64,000 bases of DNA, from the NCBI GenBank assembly GCA_963768165.1, contig CAVYHJ010000027.1, positions 1 to 64,000 of the forward strand, written 5' to 3'. The stretch is from CAVYHJ01 sp963768165 [NCBI: uncultured bacterium] (GTDB taxonomy: Bacteria > UBP4 > UBA4092). Made by a program: the position numbers and the translations under genes. Of the stretch, positions 51,032 to 60,672 are shown piece after piece. A model generated the notes under the pieces. The model ran no database searches, was not told the origin of the DNA, and saw nothing but the letters and a program-made list of their open reading frames with translations. Every line of letters starts with the position of its first letter. Position 1 is the stretch's first letter.

Positions 51032-52027
51032 ATGAAAATATCTTTCGGAATTATTGGATATGGCCGAATGGCCGAATTGGTTCATGAAAAATTTATCAAT
51101 TCTCTATCCAATGCTCAAGTTACTGCGATTTGCGATTCTACACCACTCCGCCGCAGAGAAGCGGAAAAAAAGGGATATTCCGCCTATGACTCTATCCCCA
51201 AATTCTTGAAACATCCGGGACTTGATGCGGTTGCCGTAGTCACTCCATCCAACAGCCATCGGGATATTGTGGTCAAAGTGCTGAAAGCAGGGAAACATGT
51301 CATTGTTGAAAAACCAATGGCATTGACTGCGCGCCAAGCCAAGGAAATGATTGATACGGCGAAAAAAAATCATCGTCTTCTGACAGTCTTTCACAATCGG
51401 CGATACGATTCGGATTTTCTAACGGTTAAAAAAGCCATCCGGTCCGGTCAATTGGGTAGAATCCTGGCGATTGAATCTCGCAACAACTGTTGGGGGTCGG
51501 CGGCAGGATTCGGAATACCCACCTTTTATCAAAATTGGCGCAACGAAAAACAATGGGGCGGCGGCGGGTTATACGATTGGGGTTCCCATTTGATTGACCA
51601 AATGCTCCAATTGGTTGATTCACCGGTTCGATCCGTATATGCCAATCTCCAAACCGGTGTATTCGCTAAAGATTGTGACGATTATGCGTTGGGAACCATT
51701 GATTTTAAAAACGGGACTTGCGGAATCGTTGAAGTCAACTATATGACCAAATATAATCTCCCCCGCTGGAGAGTCATCGGAGAAAAAGCAACTCTAATTT
51801 CCGAACTCCATGATTGGAACCAATTAAAAATCTTTAATCCCAAAGAAAATACCGAAACCCATCTCCCCCTTGTCCAAGGAGACCCAAGTATCATTTACAA
51901 AACTTTCGTTAAAAAAATTCTTGGTAAGGGGAACTTAGCCGTTGACCCTAATACAGTCCATAAAACCATGCAAATCATAGATGCCTTCTTTGAATCATCC
52001 AAAACCAAGAAAAGTATTGGGTTATAA
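51032..52027 (+). CDS. Gfo/Idh/MocA family NAD(P)-dependent oxidoreductase
   Basis: 331 residues from ATG 51032, which has AAGGAG 6 nt upstream (the longer frame from 50972 adds a non-conserved tail). Rossmann start ISFGIIGYGRMAE, VVTPSNSHRD, VIVEKPMALTARQAKEM (the EKP motif with the catalytic Lys), and GGGGLYDWGSHLIDQMLQLV (the family GxHxxD signature). These enzymes oxidise or reduce sugars and inositols. Its neighbours, a methyltransferase and a second member of the family, suggest sugar nucleotide or cofactor-sugar modification. Substrate unknown. Confidence 0.88.
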   Translation: MKISFGIIGYGRMAELVHEKFINSLSNAQVTAICDSTPLRRREAEKKGYSAYDSIPKFLKHPGLDAVAVVTPSNSHRDIVVKVLKAGKHVIVEKPMALTARQAKEMIDTAKKNHRLLTVFHNRRYDSDFLTVKKAIRSGQLGRILAIESRNNCWGSAAGFGIPTFYQNWRNEKQWGGGGLYDWGSHLIDQMLQLVDSPVRSVYANLQTGVFAKDCDDYALGTIDFKNGTCGIVEVNYMTKYNLPRWRVIGEKATLISELHDWNQLKIFNPKENTETHLPLVQGDPSIIYKTFVKKILGKGNLAVDPNTVHKTMQIIDAFFESSKTKKSIGL

Positions 52028-52044
52028 TCTCTGAATTGAAAACT

Positions 52045-52806
52045 ATGACACCTGATGAAATAAAGTCACAAGTATCTAAAATCCGTTGGTTTCATACTAT
52101 TGATTTGGGAAATGGGGTTGTCACCCCCGGACGGGATAATACGCCCGAAAAATTAAAAACATTGAATTTTCCAGAGAAATTGGATGGATGGTCAGTCTTG
52201 GATATCGGCGCCTATGATGGGTTCTTTTCTTTTGAAGCTGAAAAACGTGGCGCAAAACGGGTGCTGGCGGTAGATTCATCTTTATGGGGCAGTGGGGACA
52301 CCAATGCCGGGTTTAATCTGGCGCGGAAAGTTTTAAACTCCAAAGTGGAAGATAAAATGTTGGAAGTGCTGGAAATATCGCCGGAAACAGTTGGAACTTT
52401 TGATTTGGTTTTATTTCTCGGTATTCTCTACCATATGCGGCATCCTTTGTTGTCCTTGGAGAAAATGTATAGCGTTACTCAAAAACTACTGATTGTAGAA
52501 ACAGCGGTGGATATGCTGGGATGCAATCGACCGGCTTTGGCTTTTTATCCGGGAGAGGAACTCAATAAGGATGCCTCCAATTGGTTTGGGCCTAATCCAC
52601 AGGCGGTTGAGGCAATGTTGAAAACAGTTGGATTTAGTAAAGTGGAAATGATTGCTTGTTATACTTCGACATCGAGAAATGCTGTGCTTTCCAATAATTC
52701 CTCACTTTCAAGAACTCTACGAGCAGGTTATCATAAAATAAAAAATGGTATTCCTTTTTCTCCAACATTCAATCAAGGACGTGCCGTCTTTCATGCGTGG
52801 AAATAA
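52045..52806 (+). CDS. CmoB-like SAM-dependent methyltransferase (DUF1698 type)
   Basis: 253 residues from ATG 52045 (TTG 52036 is also in frame). WFHTIDLGNGVVTPGRDNTPEKL is the family N-terminus; LDGWSVLDIGAYDGFFSFEAEKRGAKRVLAVD is the SAM-binding motif; VLFLGILYHMRHPLLSLEKM and ETAVDM follow. CmoB itself makes carboxymethoxyuridine in tRNA, but many stand-alone relatives of this subtype modify sugars. Location between two sugar dehydrogenases favours the latter. It begins 17 nt after the upstream gene. Confidence 0.8.
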   Translation: MTPDEIKSQVSKIRWFHTIDLGNGVVTPGRDNTPEKLKTLNFPEKLDGWSVLDIGAYDGFFSFEAEKRGAKRVLAVDSSLWGSGDTNAGFNLARKVLNSKVEDKMLEVLEISPETVGTFDLVLFLGILYHMRHPLLSLEKMYSVTQKLLIVETAVDMLGCNRPALAFYPGEELNKDASNWFGPNPQAVEAMLKTVGFSKVEMIACYTSTSRNAVLSNNSSLSRTLRAGYHKIKNGIPFSPTFNQGRAVFHAWK

Positions 52807-52818
52807 ACTCTTATTGCT

Positions 52819-53562
52819 ATGGCATTATTTGAAAAAATACTCGCTTTAATTGCTTATATTAGCTTGCCTGTAATTGCGTTTATATTTCATAAAATATTCC
52901 CTCATAATAAAATTACCCCCTTTCTTGTCCCTCAAATATTACGAAAAGGAGAATTCTCAAAATTTCACATTGCAAAAATTGGAATTGCTTATATCCTTCT
53001 GGGCATTTGGTCAATTGGCAATGATTTTGTATTGGGTGCGCTTTTTGGAGATGGATTGTCTAAATCCCTGCCAATCTTTTATAATTCTTTTACATTCATT
53101 TCATTCATAGGTTGGTGGATTCTATGGGCTGTTGGAATTGTTTACTTGTTTCATAGTATATTTGATAAAGAAAAAACTATTCGGGTGGAAACAAAACTAA
53201 GTGATTATGCCCGTGAAGATGAACTGGAAATTTATATCAGTAAATTGGAAATCTATACTTATATAAATTCATTATCCAGTACTTCTTTTTTTCTAACAAT
53301 TGGTATATTAGGGTATGGAAAATTAAATGGAATTGGTTTTAAAGATTATATGTCTATTCCTTTAGGCTTATCCTGGTTAACAACACTATTTACAGGTCCT
53401 AAACTAATTATTTATTTGAATAAAACCATGAAAGTACTGTTTTCAAAAGGTATCACCTTTCGCCATTCTTTCGTACTATACCGTTTTATTAATACATTTT
53501 TAGGATGGATTTATGCTAAAAAAATTATCAAATTTTATCATCAAAATTGGAGGATGTTATGA
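52819..53562 (+). CDS. Multi-pass membrane protein of unknown function
   Basis: 247 residues, unrecognised. About five membrane helices (~5-25, 50-72, 88-112, 150-170, 178-200) separated by a charged cytosolic-like stretch (KTIRVETKLSDYAREDELEIYISKLEIYTYI). AT-rich compared with its neighbours. It starts 12 nt after the methyltransferase gene and overlaps the next gene by 4 nt (ATGA), so it is translationally linked to the oxidoreductase and probably part of the same pathway or its export. Confidence 0.65.
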   Translation: MALFEKILALIAYISLPVIAFIFHKIFPHNKITPFLVPQILRKGEFSKFHIAKIGIAYILLGIWSIGNDFVLGALFGDGLSKSLPIFYNSFTFISFIGWWILWAVGIVYLFHSIFDKEKTIRVETKLSDYAREDELEIYISKLEIYTYINSLSSTSFFLTIGILGYGKLNGIGFKDYMSIPLGLSWLTTLFTGPKLIIYLNKTMKVLFSKGITFRHSFVLYRFINTFLGWIYAKKIIKFYHQNWRML

Positions 53563-54722
53563 AAATCGCACGAATCGGTCTACTAGGTTATAAATTCATG
53601 GGCAAGGCGCATAGCCAGGCCTATAAGGATGTGAAATTGTTTTTCAATCCAGAGATTACTCCGGTGATGCGGGTAATTTGTGGACGGGATAAGGAGGGTG
53701 TCAAAAAGGCAATGGAGCAATTTGGCTGGGAGTCCTATGACACCAATTGGCGGGATTTGGTAGCGCGTAAAGATATTGATGTGATTGATATTTCCACGCC
53801 GGGGGATGTTCATAAAGAACAGGCCATTGCTTTTGCCAAAGCGGGAAAAGATATCCTTTGCGAGAAACCTTTAGCAAATACTTTAAAAGAAGCGAAAGAA
53901 ATGTTGGCTGCCGTGCAGAAAGCCAAAGTCAAACACATGATTATGTTCAATTACCGTTTTATTCCCGCGGTCAGTTTTGCCAAACAAATGATTGCGGCAG
54001 GCGAGTTGGGAACGATTTATCATTATCGCGGATATTATTTACAGGATTGGATTGTAGACCCCAATTTCCCATTGGTTTGGCGGCTACAAAAAGAAAGAGC
54101 GGGGTCGGGCGCCTTGGGAGATATTGCCGCACATTCCATTGACATGGCACGATTCTTAATTGGAGAATTCGATAAAGTAGTCGGGAATTTGGAAACATTT
54201 ATTCATAAACGACCCTTACTGGCAGCGGAAAGTGGGTTGTCCGCGAAAGGAAAAAAGGGAGACATTTCATGCCGTCTCTTAGGAAAAGTCACAGTTGATG
54301 ATGCAGCGACATTTATCGCCAAATTTAAAAACGGCGCGGTCGGTTCTTTTGAGGCGACACGATTTGCCACGGGTCGGAAAAATTTTCATGGTTTTGAAAT
54401 CAATGGCAGCAAAGGTTCTCTGGCATTTAACTTTGAATCCATGAATGAACTGTATTACTATGACCGAACGGAAGCGCAAGACCAACAAGGGTTTAAACGA
54501 ATACTGGTAACCGAATCGTTGCACCCGCATATGGCTGGATGGTGGCCTCCGGGTCATATTCTTGGATACCAGAATATTTTCGTGAATGCCATTGCGTATT
54601 TTCTGGATTGTTTGGCAAAAAATAAAATGCCGTCTCCCAATTTTGAAGATGGTGTAAAATGTCAGATGGTAATGGATGCCATTGAACGATCATCCAAACA
54701 ACAACGTTGGATTAAGATTTAA
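53559..54722 (+). CDS. Gfo/Idh/MocA family oxidoreductase
   Basis: 387 residues from ATG 53559, with GGAGG 5 nt upstream (the TTG at 53547 would put a tail on the Rossmann start). IARIGLLGYKFMGKAHSQAY is the NAD-binding motif; VIDISTPGDVHKEQAI, ILCEKPLANTLKEAKEM (catalytic Lys) and GSGALGDIAAHSIDMARFLIGE (family signature) are complete. The C-terminal domain is longer than in the gene at 51032. It belongs to the myo-inositol/sugar dehydrogenase group; substrate unknown. Last gene of the + strand unit. Confidence 0.9.
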   Translation: MKIARIGLLGYKFMGKAHSQAYKDVKLFFNPEITPVMRVICGRDKEGVKKAMEQFGWESYDTNWRDLVARKDIDVIDISTPGDVHKEQAIAFAKAGKDILCEKPLANTLKEAKEMLAAVQKAKVKHMIMFNYRFIPAVSFAKQMIAAGELGTIYHYRGYYLQDWIVDPNFPLVWRLQKERAGSGALGDIAAHSIDMARFLIGEFDKVVGNLETFIHKRPLLAAESGLSAKGKKGDISCRLLGKVTVDDAATFIAKFKNGAVGSFEATRFATGRKNFHGFEINGSKGSLAFNFESMNELYYYDRTEAQDQQGFKRILVTESLHPHMAGWWPPGHILGYQNIFVNAIAYFLDCLAKNKMPSPNFEDGVKCQMVMDAIERSSKQQRWIKI

Positions 54723-54741
54723 CATTGCATGTTATCTCTTA

Positions 54742-54775
54742 GGAGACACAGTATCCCAGGTCAAAGTTAAGACAG
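54742..54775 (+). repeat. Dispersed repeat, copy 3
   Basis: GGAGACACAGTATCCCAGGT and the following CAAAGTTAAG; a variant of 35359-35392 and of the inverted 5931-5952. It lies exactly between the + strand gene unit and the start of the second array. Confidence 0.65.
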
Positions 54776-54778
54776 AGC

Positions 54779-55939
54779 TCAGGGGTTCATAAAAATCTCT
54801 TGAGAATCATGGATTAATATTTCCGGTGGAGGGTCTTTCCATAATTCTTCCGGGATTCCTGTGGCATACACCGGCACAATGGTATAAGAGACTACTGTTC
54901 CCCCAGTAGGATGCGCCGAATCAAACGCAAAGGTATATCCCGTCCAAGTTAGACTTCCATCCCCATTAATAAAAGCCGTGGCAAAACATCCTGCTTCTGG
55001 AGCTAAATCGTCATCATCATATTCCACAATCGCTAAGTTGCCATCCGGCGTATTGCGTTGAAAGTTTACCCCTGTCCGATGCATGACATTCAATGCATAA
55101 TATTGTTTTCCCGTATCTGTAACATTTCCTAATGTATCAATGGAAAATAATTCAATGTAATACCCCGTATCAGCCCAAAGATAACGGCTATCATTTGAAA
55201 TTACCAAATCGTCAATCATTCCTTGCGACACACTTAGAAGTTGACTGGTAGTAATATTGAAAGTACTGTCAATCTTCCATACCCATAAGTCTCCTGTATT
55301 ACTGGGGGAGAGATTAAAACCATATAGAAATCCTAATTTCCCATTGGGAGTAAAATTAATTCCAAAAAGTAGCCCATTCCCATATGGGAATGTAGTCGTT
55401 TGAGTCAATGTACGGGTATTATAGTTGATGGTATAAGCACTGAATGTACTAAAAGAAGATACTCCCAAAAGTCCCCGACCCAAGGGGTCTATGTAAGGAT
55501 AATCAATAGTAGGACTACTGGTTCCGTTAATCAAATCTCCGGTGGAGGTAAGGGAATAAATAATGTTTGTCCCGATAACTAATTGTTTGTTGGGTGTAAA
55601 GACAACACCACCAGGATTGGTTGACCCAATGGAAAACAAACTCCCATCCGCTTGGATTTGATACCGGTAAATCACATCCCCCGAAGCAAAAAGAAATCGA
55701 TTATCCGGGGAAACCGCCAACGAGCCATCAAGAAATTCATTATTCTCACCAGTAGTATACTGGATATAAGTATCGAGAATTTGCCCATTGGGAAGAATTT
55801 TTAACTGGTAAATCCTCCCCGGGTGATCTTCTCCTGAAACTACAAACAAACTATAATACGCCACGTAGGCATGACACAAAGATGTCATGCCTACTAGAAT
55901 AATGGCTATCATTAGGAATGTCACATTTCGCGTTTTCAT
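54779..55939 (-). CDS. Exported beta-propeller (lactonase/YVTN-like) protein, array member 5
   Basis: 386 residues. Signal peptide with cleavage after CHA before YVAYY. Repeats of the type GSLAVSPDNRFLFAS, YRYQIQADGSL, VVFTPNKQLVIGT, NFTPNGKLGFLY, VISNDSRYLWADT, LFSIDTLGNVTDTG are those of seven-bladed YVTN/lactonase-like propellers. The end is HDSQEIFMNP. No catalytic residues of lactonases can be claimed. Paralogues at 56445, 59049, 60673 and 63401; this one has no partner gene downstream. Confidence 0.75.
   Translation of the reverse strand: MKTRNVTFLMIAIILVGMTSLCHAYVAYYSLFVVSGEDHPGRIYQLKILPNGQILDTYIQYTTGENNEFLDGSLAVSPDNRFLFASGDVIYRYQIQADGSLFSIGSTNPGGVVFTPNKQLVIGTNIIYSLTSTGDLINGTSSPTIDYPYIDPLGRGLLGVSSFSTFSAYTINYNTRTLTQTTTFPYGNGLLFGINFTPNGKLGFLYGFNLSPSNTGDLWVWKIDSTFNITTSQLLSVSQGMIDDLVISNDSRYLWADTGYYIELFSIDTLGNVTDTGKQYYALNVMHRTGVNFQRNTPDGNLAIVEYDDDDLAPEAGCFATAFINGDGSLTWTGYTFAFDSAHPTGGTVVSYTIVPVYATGIPEELWKDPPPEILIHDSQEIFMNP
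55865..55894 (-). repeat. 12-bp perfect hairpin in signal-peptide codons
   Basis: GTAGGCATGACA (55865-55876), 6-nt loop, TGTCATGCCTAC (55883-55894). It encodes VGMTSLCHAY across the cleavage site of the 55939 gene. Confidence 0.9.
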
Positions 55940-55999
55940 CTTTCATCTTCTTTCCTTAGATATATTATACTACGTTCATCATGTCTTACCATTTTATTA

Positions 56000-56455
56000 T
56001 TATGGATACAACTCTTTGAAAAACAGGGCTGCGATGGGAGTCCCGTCTTGTTCCAAGTCATAACTGTCGTCCCACACCAATGCCGTGTCTCGGCGATTGA
56101 ACGCATTAGTTGTAATCCGTGGATGACCTATATTGCTCGTCCCAAACAGGGTTACCGCATTCCCTTGATTAGTGGTTAGGTAGTATGCCCCCCCCACCTC
56201 CCCTGTTTGCCACACTGTCAGTTTCTCTCCGGTACTTCTATAGGTTAAATCCGTTTCACCGGAACCCGTACCACCCGTACTTACGCTGGAGGGACCATAG
56301 GTATTATCCGGAGTCCAACTATCGCTGGACGGAGTACTTAAATCATACGCCCGCAGATAATTAGATTCATCCAAAGCCGAAGAAAAATCTTGAAATGCCG
56401 GGGCACTCCCCGTATAATTTGGGTTATACACCAGCCGCACATTATTAATTCTCAT
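56000..56455 (-). pseudogene. C-terminal fragment of the beta-rich partner protein
   Basis: 151 residues corresponding to the last third of the 469- and 494-residue partners at 57597 and 61874 (RLVYNPNYTGSAPAFQDFSSALD..., LTYRSTGEKL, RITTNAFNRRD, DSYDLEQDGTPIAALFFKELYP). Its ATG lies inside the end of the upstream propeller gene in a different frame. Junction and shortened propeller end point to a deletion that removed the propeller tail and the first two thirds of the partner. The frame is intact to the shared ELYP tail. Confidence 0.65.
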
Positions 56456-57587
56456 CTAACTTTCCCCACAACTCTTCGGGGACATCGGTAGTATAAACAG
56501 GCACAATAACAAAATCGGTGACCGATACATTGCCAAAATAATAAGTATCAAAGGGAAAAGAAAAACCTGTCCAAGTGAGAGTACCATCTTCATTAATCCA
56601 AGCGGTGGCAAAACTTCCTCCTTGCGGGTTTAAACTCCCATCATCATAATAGACTATCATCAATTGTCCTTCCGGCGTGAGTCGAATATAATCGGGTATT
56701 GTTCCTCCCATGGTTACCACACTGGGTACAGAAAATCCTATTCCAGTATCGGTTACAACACCTAAGGTGTCAATGGAAAAAAGCCGAATGCAATAACATA
56801 TTCCATCTATGGTCCAGAAATATTTATTATCCCAAGAAACCTCTACATCAAAAACACCAACAGGCCGATTAAAAATTTGGGTGGTACTGATCGTAAAATT
56901 AGGTCCAATTTTCATCACGCCTAAAGGAAATCCTTCCGGTGTAGCATCTACGCCATAGATAAATCCTAGTTTCCCATTATGGGTAAATTGAAAACCGGAT
57001 ACGTTCGTTCCCGTAAGAAAAGTTGTAGTGGAATCTAAAGATTGCAAAACATAATTAATAGTAAAGGAACTAAATGAATCTCCATAATCTCTCGCTAGAA
57101 TTCCACGTCCTAGTGGATCCATTCTTGGATTCGCAATGGGAGGACCTGAAGTTTCATTAACTAGATCTCCACTGGAAGTAAAAGAATAGATCATGGAGGG
57201 TCCGCTCATTGTGGCGACAATGGCAAGTTGCTTATCAAGAGTAATAGCAATACTGCCCAAGTTGGAGGATGTGGTAATTCCCAAAGGAAGTAAATTCCCA
57301 TTGGATTGAATCTTAAAACGGTCAATTCCTCCTCCACCTGCTATTAAGAGAAATTGATAATCTGTAGTTACGCCTAAAGAACCCGCTAAAAAAAAACCTC
57401 CGGGGGCAAGAGGATAGTTCAGATGCGGGTCTACAACCTGTCCATTGGGTAAAACTTGTAACTGATACAATGTAGGGGTTTCCCCCTCCACAATAAACAG
57501 ATTGTAATAGGCAAGATGAGCCAAGCCGGGAGAGGTCATCCCCCAGCTTAGTAGAACCATTACCATCTGTAGAATTATTCTTTTCAC
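56445..57587 (-). CDS. Exported beta-propeller (lactonase/YVTN-like) protein, array member 4, divergent
   Basis: 380 residues. Signal peptide ends LAHLA; the mature part starts YYNLFIVEGE like its paralogues. The propeller repeats are recognisable (GSLGVTTDYQFLLIAGG, IDRFKIQSNGNLL, AITLDKQLAIVAT, QFTHNGKLGFIYG, LFSIDTLGVVTDTG, IVPVYTTDVPEELW) but more diverged than the other four. It ends at PEELWGKLDEN, lacking the ~15-residue HDSQ tail, because a deletion fused it to the 3' part of its partner. Confidence 0.72.
   Translation of the reverse strand: MKRIILQMVMVLLSWGMTSPGLAHLAYYNLFIVEGETPTLYQLQVLPNGQVVDPHLNYPLAPGGFFLAGSLGVTTDYQFLLIAGGGGIDRFKIQSNGNLLPLGITTSSNLGSIAITLDKQLAIVATMSGPSMIYSFTSSGDLVNETSGPPIANPRMDPLGRGILARDYGDSFSSFTINYVLQSLDSTTTFLTGTNVSGFQFTHNGKLGFIYGVDATPEGFPLGVMKIGPNFTISTTQIFNRPVGVFDVEVSWDNKYFWTIDGICYCIRLFSIDTLGVVTDTGIGFSVPSVVTMGGTIPDYIRLTPEGQLMIVYYDDGSLNPQGGSFATAWINEDGTLTWTGFSFPFDTYYFGNVSVTDFVIVPVYTTDVPEELWGKLDEN
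57524..57548 (-). repeat. 10-bp hairpin with two G-U pairs in signal-peptide codons
   Basis: On the mRNA strand AGCTGGGGGA, loop TGACC, TCTCCCGGCT: ten pairs, of which two are G-U wobbles. It encodes SWGMTSPGLA at the signal-peptide C-region. The wobbles make sense for RNA, not for DNA pairing. Confidence 0.7.
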
Positions 57588-57596
57588 TAATTTACC

Positions 57597-59006
57597 TTAC
57601 GGATACAGTTCCTGCACAAACAAGGCTTGTTCCGCACTTCCGCTGTTATCTAAATCATAGCCGTCAGTCCAGCTTACCAGCAAGTCCCGTTGGTTGCGGG
57701 TATTGGTCGTGATGCGCGGATACCCCGCGAGAGAAGCCGTCTTAAAGAAGGTCGCGATATTCCCGCGATTGGAAGTTAAGGTATTACTGGTTGCCCAGGT
57801 CACGAATTTACTTCCGGTCACTTCATAGGTTAAATCCATCTGTGCGGAACCAATACTTATACCTTTCGGTCCAAAATTACTGTCCACTCCCCACGTCTCA
57901 TAGGGGTACGAAGCCGTAACTAAGTCATAGGCGCGTACATAACCATCATACGCTCCCGCAAAATCCTGATAGGCGGGTACTGTATTGGTTGACCAAGGAT
58001 TGTACACAATCCGCGCATTATTGGTGGCGATACCTCCGGATTCTGTTACTGGCTTTCCAGGAACAAGTCCACCATATAGCAAAGCAACTTGTCCTTGAGA
58101 AATAACTAATGGACTCGAAAACAATTGTGTCGTACCCCCGGTCGTTTCGTTCAAGAAAACCAAGCGGATACTCGTCCCACCACCTTGTGGGTCATAGGTC
58201 ATACTGATGGAATGTCCTTCGCCAAGACCATTCCAATTGGAAATAAGAACATTATTATTCAAAGTGGCGCCACTGGCACTCAGGGAAACCCGCGTTGCGT
58301 AGAGTATGTTTGCATTTTGGACATTCCAATCCCACGTTACCCAGACATCGCTGTCCTGCCCGACGGAAAGCGAAAGGTCTGCTATATAGCTCGGATAGGT
58401 CGAGGCAATATCTAAAAGACCCAACAACGTCCACCCGCTGGTGTCGCTTAGATACTTATAAATTCGTAAATGAGAGTTTAGGTCGTTATACACCACGCCC
58501 CCGACAATGGTATTATCAAAGGGAGATACGGCTAACGATGCAATCCCCGGAAAGGGTGCCGACGGAGAGCCAGCCCCCATCACAAGCTGATTGTTAATAG
58601 GTGTATTCGGCACATGATACCCGCCTCCAGCTAAATAGAGGGAGCTGGTATGACACCCATTGCTGTAAAGTACCATGGATTGATCTACCAAGTTGTTGGA
58701 ATTCCATGTCCCGGACACCACATCGTTCCCGATATAATTAGTGTTAGCTTCCATCATCAGAACCGTCTCACCGCTGTACACGGTGGATATATTCCCAAAT
58801 ACATCTGTAGTATATACCACATTCCCGTTATAATGATACCCAACATCCAAGCGTCCAATCGGGTCAATGGTACTGGCGCTTAAGGTCGCAGGGATAATAC
58901 GATAGGTCGAACTATTATCCGATGTCCCATTGGTATTGGTATTGCCCAAGGAGGCGAAGATGGAATAACGATAGGTGGTTCCACCCGTGAGTGTCGTCGT
59001 TTTCAC
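57597..59006 (-). CDS. Beta-rich partner protein without signal peptide, copy 1
   Basis: 469 residues from GTG 59006. Extracellular-looking composition (Ser/Thr/Asn/Gly-rich): ...LTGGTTYRYSIFASLGNTNTNG, GRLDVGYHYNG, SLAVSPFDNTIVGGVVY, LSVGQDSDVWVTWDW, SMTYDPQGGG, IVYNPW, and the tail ALFVQELYP. No signal peptide. The frame continues upstream in phase through 14 more codons (FLAKGRGAAVDQGA...) to the TGA that ends the exported propeller at 59049, i.e. the two genes are one frame split by a single UGA. A weak AAGG precedes the GTG. No domain is recognised. Confidence 0.6.
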   Translation of the reverse strand: MKTTTLTGGTTYRYSIFASLGNTNTNGTSDNSSTYRIIPATLSASTIDPIGRLDVGYHYNGNVVYTTDVFGNISTVYSGETVLMMEANTNYIGNDVVSGTWNSNNLVDQSMVLYSNGCHTSSLYLAGGGYHVPNTPINNQLVMGAGSPSAPFPGIASLAVSPFDNTIVGGVVYNDLNSHLRIYKYLSDTSGWTLLGLLDIASTYPSYIADLSLSVGQDSDVWVTWDWNVQNANILYATRVSLSASGATLNNNVLISNWNGLGEGHSISMTYDPQGGGTSIRLVFLNETTGGTTQLFSSPLVISQGQVALLYGGLVPGKPVTESGGIATNNARIVYNPWSTNTVPAYQDFAGAYDGYVRAYDLVTASYPYETWGVDSNFGPKGISIGSAQMDLTYEVTGSKFVTWATSNTLTSNRGNIATFFKTASLAGYPRITTNTRNQRDLLVSWTDGYDLDNSGSAEQALFVQELYP

Positions 59007-59048
59007 GGCACCTTGATCTACCGCCGCACCGCGTCCTTTTGCGAGAAA

Positions 59049-60170
59049 TCAGTTAAGAATCTTTTGGGAATCATGGATGGTTATTTCCGGAGGAGGGGTT
59101 TTCCATAACTCTTCCGGGATTCCTGTGGCATACACAGGAATAATGGCATAATCAACTACTGTTTCCTCAGTAGGATGCGCAGAATCAAAAGCAAAGGTGT
59201 ATCCCGTCCAACTCAGTGAACCATCGCCATTAATAAAAGCGGTTGCAATTGCTCCCCCAGGAGAAGGAAGCTGTGGGTCTTCATAAGATATAATTGCCAA
59301 TTGTTGGTCAGGAGTAATACGTAACCACCGTATACCTCCACCATTAGTATATCTTTGACCTGTATCAGTCACATTTCCCAAAGTATCAATATTAAACAAA
59401 GCGATGCCCCCACCAAATAGCGTTGCCCAAACAAACCTATTATTTGAAGAAACAGCCAAGTCGTCAATAGCTTCTCCACTAATATTTAAAATTTGGGAAG
59501 TTGAAACATTAAAGATGCTGTCAATGGTGAGAACCCCCAAGCTATCCCAAACCCAACTATAAAAGAATCCTAGCTTTCCGTTGGGTGTAAAAGCAAAATA
59601 AAAAGGCGAACTTACTTCAAGAGGATAAGTCGTAGTCAAGCTTAACGTCTTATCCTCATAATTAATCGTGTATGCACTAAAAGTACTAAAAGAAGATACA
59701 CCCAAAACCCCCCGACCTAAGGGGTCTATGTAAGGATAATCAATAGTAGGACTACTGGTCCCATTAACCAAATCTCCAGTGGAGGTGAGAGAATAGATAA
59801 TATTTTCTCCGATGACTAATTGTTTGTTGGGTGTAAAGGCAACACCCCCAGGATTAGTTGACCCAATAGAAACCAAACTCCCATCCGCTTGGATTTGATA
59901 TCGGTAAGTAGCACCACTCGCAGCAAAAAGAAACCGATCATCCGGGGAAACTGCCAATGAGCCACTACCAAATCCACCATTCCCTCCATTAGTATACTGA
60001 ATATAAGTATCGAGAATTTGACCATACGGCAGGACTTTTAATTGATAAATATTATTACCCCCTCCAACGACTACAAATAAACTATAATACGCCACGTAGG
60101 CATGACACAAAGATGTCATGCCTACTAGAATAATGGCTATCGCAAGAAGTGTTACATTCCGTTTATTCAT
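59049..60170 (-). CDS. Exported beta-propeller (lactonase/YVTN-like) protein, array member 3
   Basis: 373 residues. Signal peptide with the same VGMTSLCHA end; propeller repeats as in the other members (GSLAVSPDDRFLFAA, AFTPNKQLVIGE, AFTPNGKLGFFY, AVSSNNRFVWAT, LFNIDTLGNVTDTGQ, RITPDQQLAIISY), ending HDSQKILN and TGA. Close to the copy that runs off the right edge. The next frame downstream is in phase (see 57597). Probably secreted or periplasmic; ligand unknown. Confidence 0.75.
   Translation of the reverse strand: MNKRNVTLLAIAIILVGMTSLCHAYVAYYSLFVVVGGGNNIYQLKVLPYGQILDTYIQYTNGGNGGFGSGSLAVSPDDRFLFAASGATYRYQIQADGSLVSIGSTNPGGVAFTPNKQLVIGENIIYSLTSTGDLVNGTSSPTIDYPYIDPLGRGVLGVSSFSTFSAYTINYEDKTLSLTTTYPLEVSSPFYFAFTPNGKLGFFYSWVWDSLGVLTIDSIFNVSTSQILNISGEAIDDLAVSSNNRFVWATLFGGGIALFNIDTLGNVTDTGQRYTNGGGIRWLRITPDQQLAIISYEDPQLPSPGGAIATAFINGDGSLSWTGYTFAFDSAHPTEETVVDYAIIPVYATGIPEELWKTPPPEITIHDSQKILN
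60096..60125 (-). repeat. 12-bp perfect hairpin in signal-peptide codons
   Basis: Same arms as at 55865 (GTAGGCATGACA/TGTCATGCCTAC) at the same codons of the 60170 gene. Confidence 0.9.
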
Positions 60171-60223
60171 CTTCTTTCCTCTTAGATATTATACTCCATT
60201 CATCTTGCGAACACATTAAATTA

Positions 60224-60625
60224 TTACGGATACAACTCTTTTACAAACAGGAGTGGAAGAGGAAACCCGGAATACCTATCGTCCCACACCAGCACCGGGT
60301 CTCGGAGATTGACCGCATTGGTCGTAATGCGCGGATGACCCATATTGCTCGTCTCAAATAATGTCACTGCACCCCCTTGACTGGTGGTCAGGATCCCCGA
60401 CCCCGACGTTTGCCACACAGTCAGTTTCTCTCCGGTACTTCTATAGGTTAAATCTGTTTCACCGGCACCTGACGTTACACTGGAGTATCCATAGGTATTA
60501 TCGGGAGTCCAGATATCGCTGGACGGGGTACTTAAATCATACGCCCGCAGATAGCTCTGTTCCAGAGCAGCAGAAAAATCTTGAAAGGCAGGAGCATTTC
60601 CCGTGTTATTCGGGTTATACACCAA
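60224..60625 (-). pseudogene. C-terminal fragment of the beta-rich partner protein
   Basis: About 133 residues from the first internal GTG; the open frame extends back to ~60683 without a start codon of its own and includes VVTEPGQSAQANVRLVYNP, which matches the PVTESGG..RIVYNP region of the full partners. It ends LLFVKELYP. The frame is shifted relative to the propeller at 60673. I read it as a 3' fragment left after deletion of the first two thirds of the gene. Confidence 0.65.
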
Positions 60626-60672
60626 CCGTACATTGGCTTGCGCACTTTGTCCCGGTTCCGTGACAACTATTT

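Noticed and set aside
57597-59051. UGA at the propeller/partner junction as a selenocysteine codon
   Set aside because: No SECIS-like hairpin was seen right after the UGA, other propellers end at the same point with different sequence, and no Sec-dependent family resembles these proteins.
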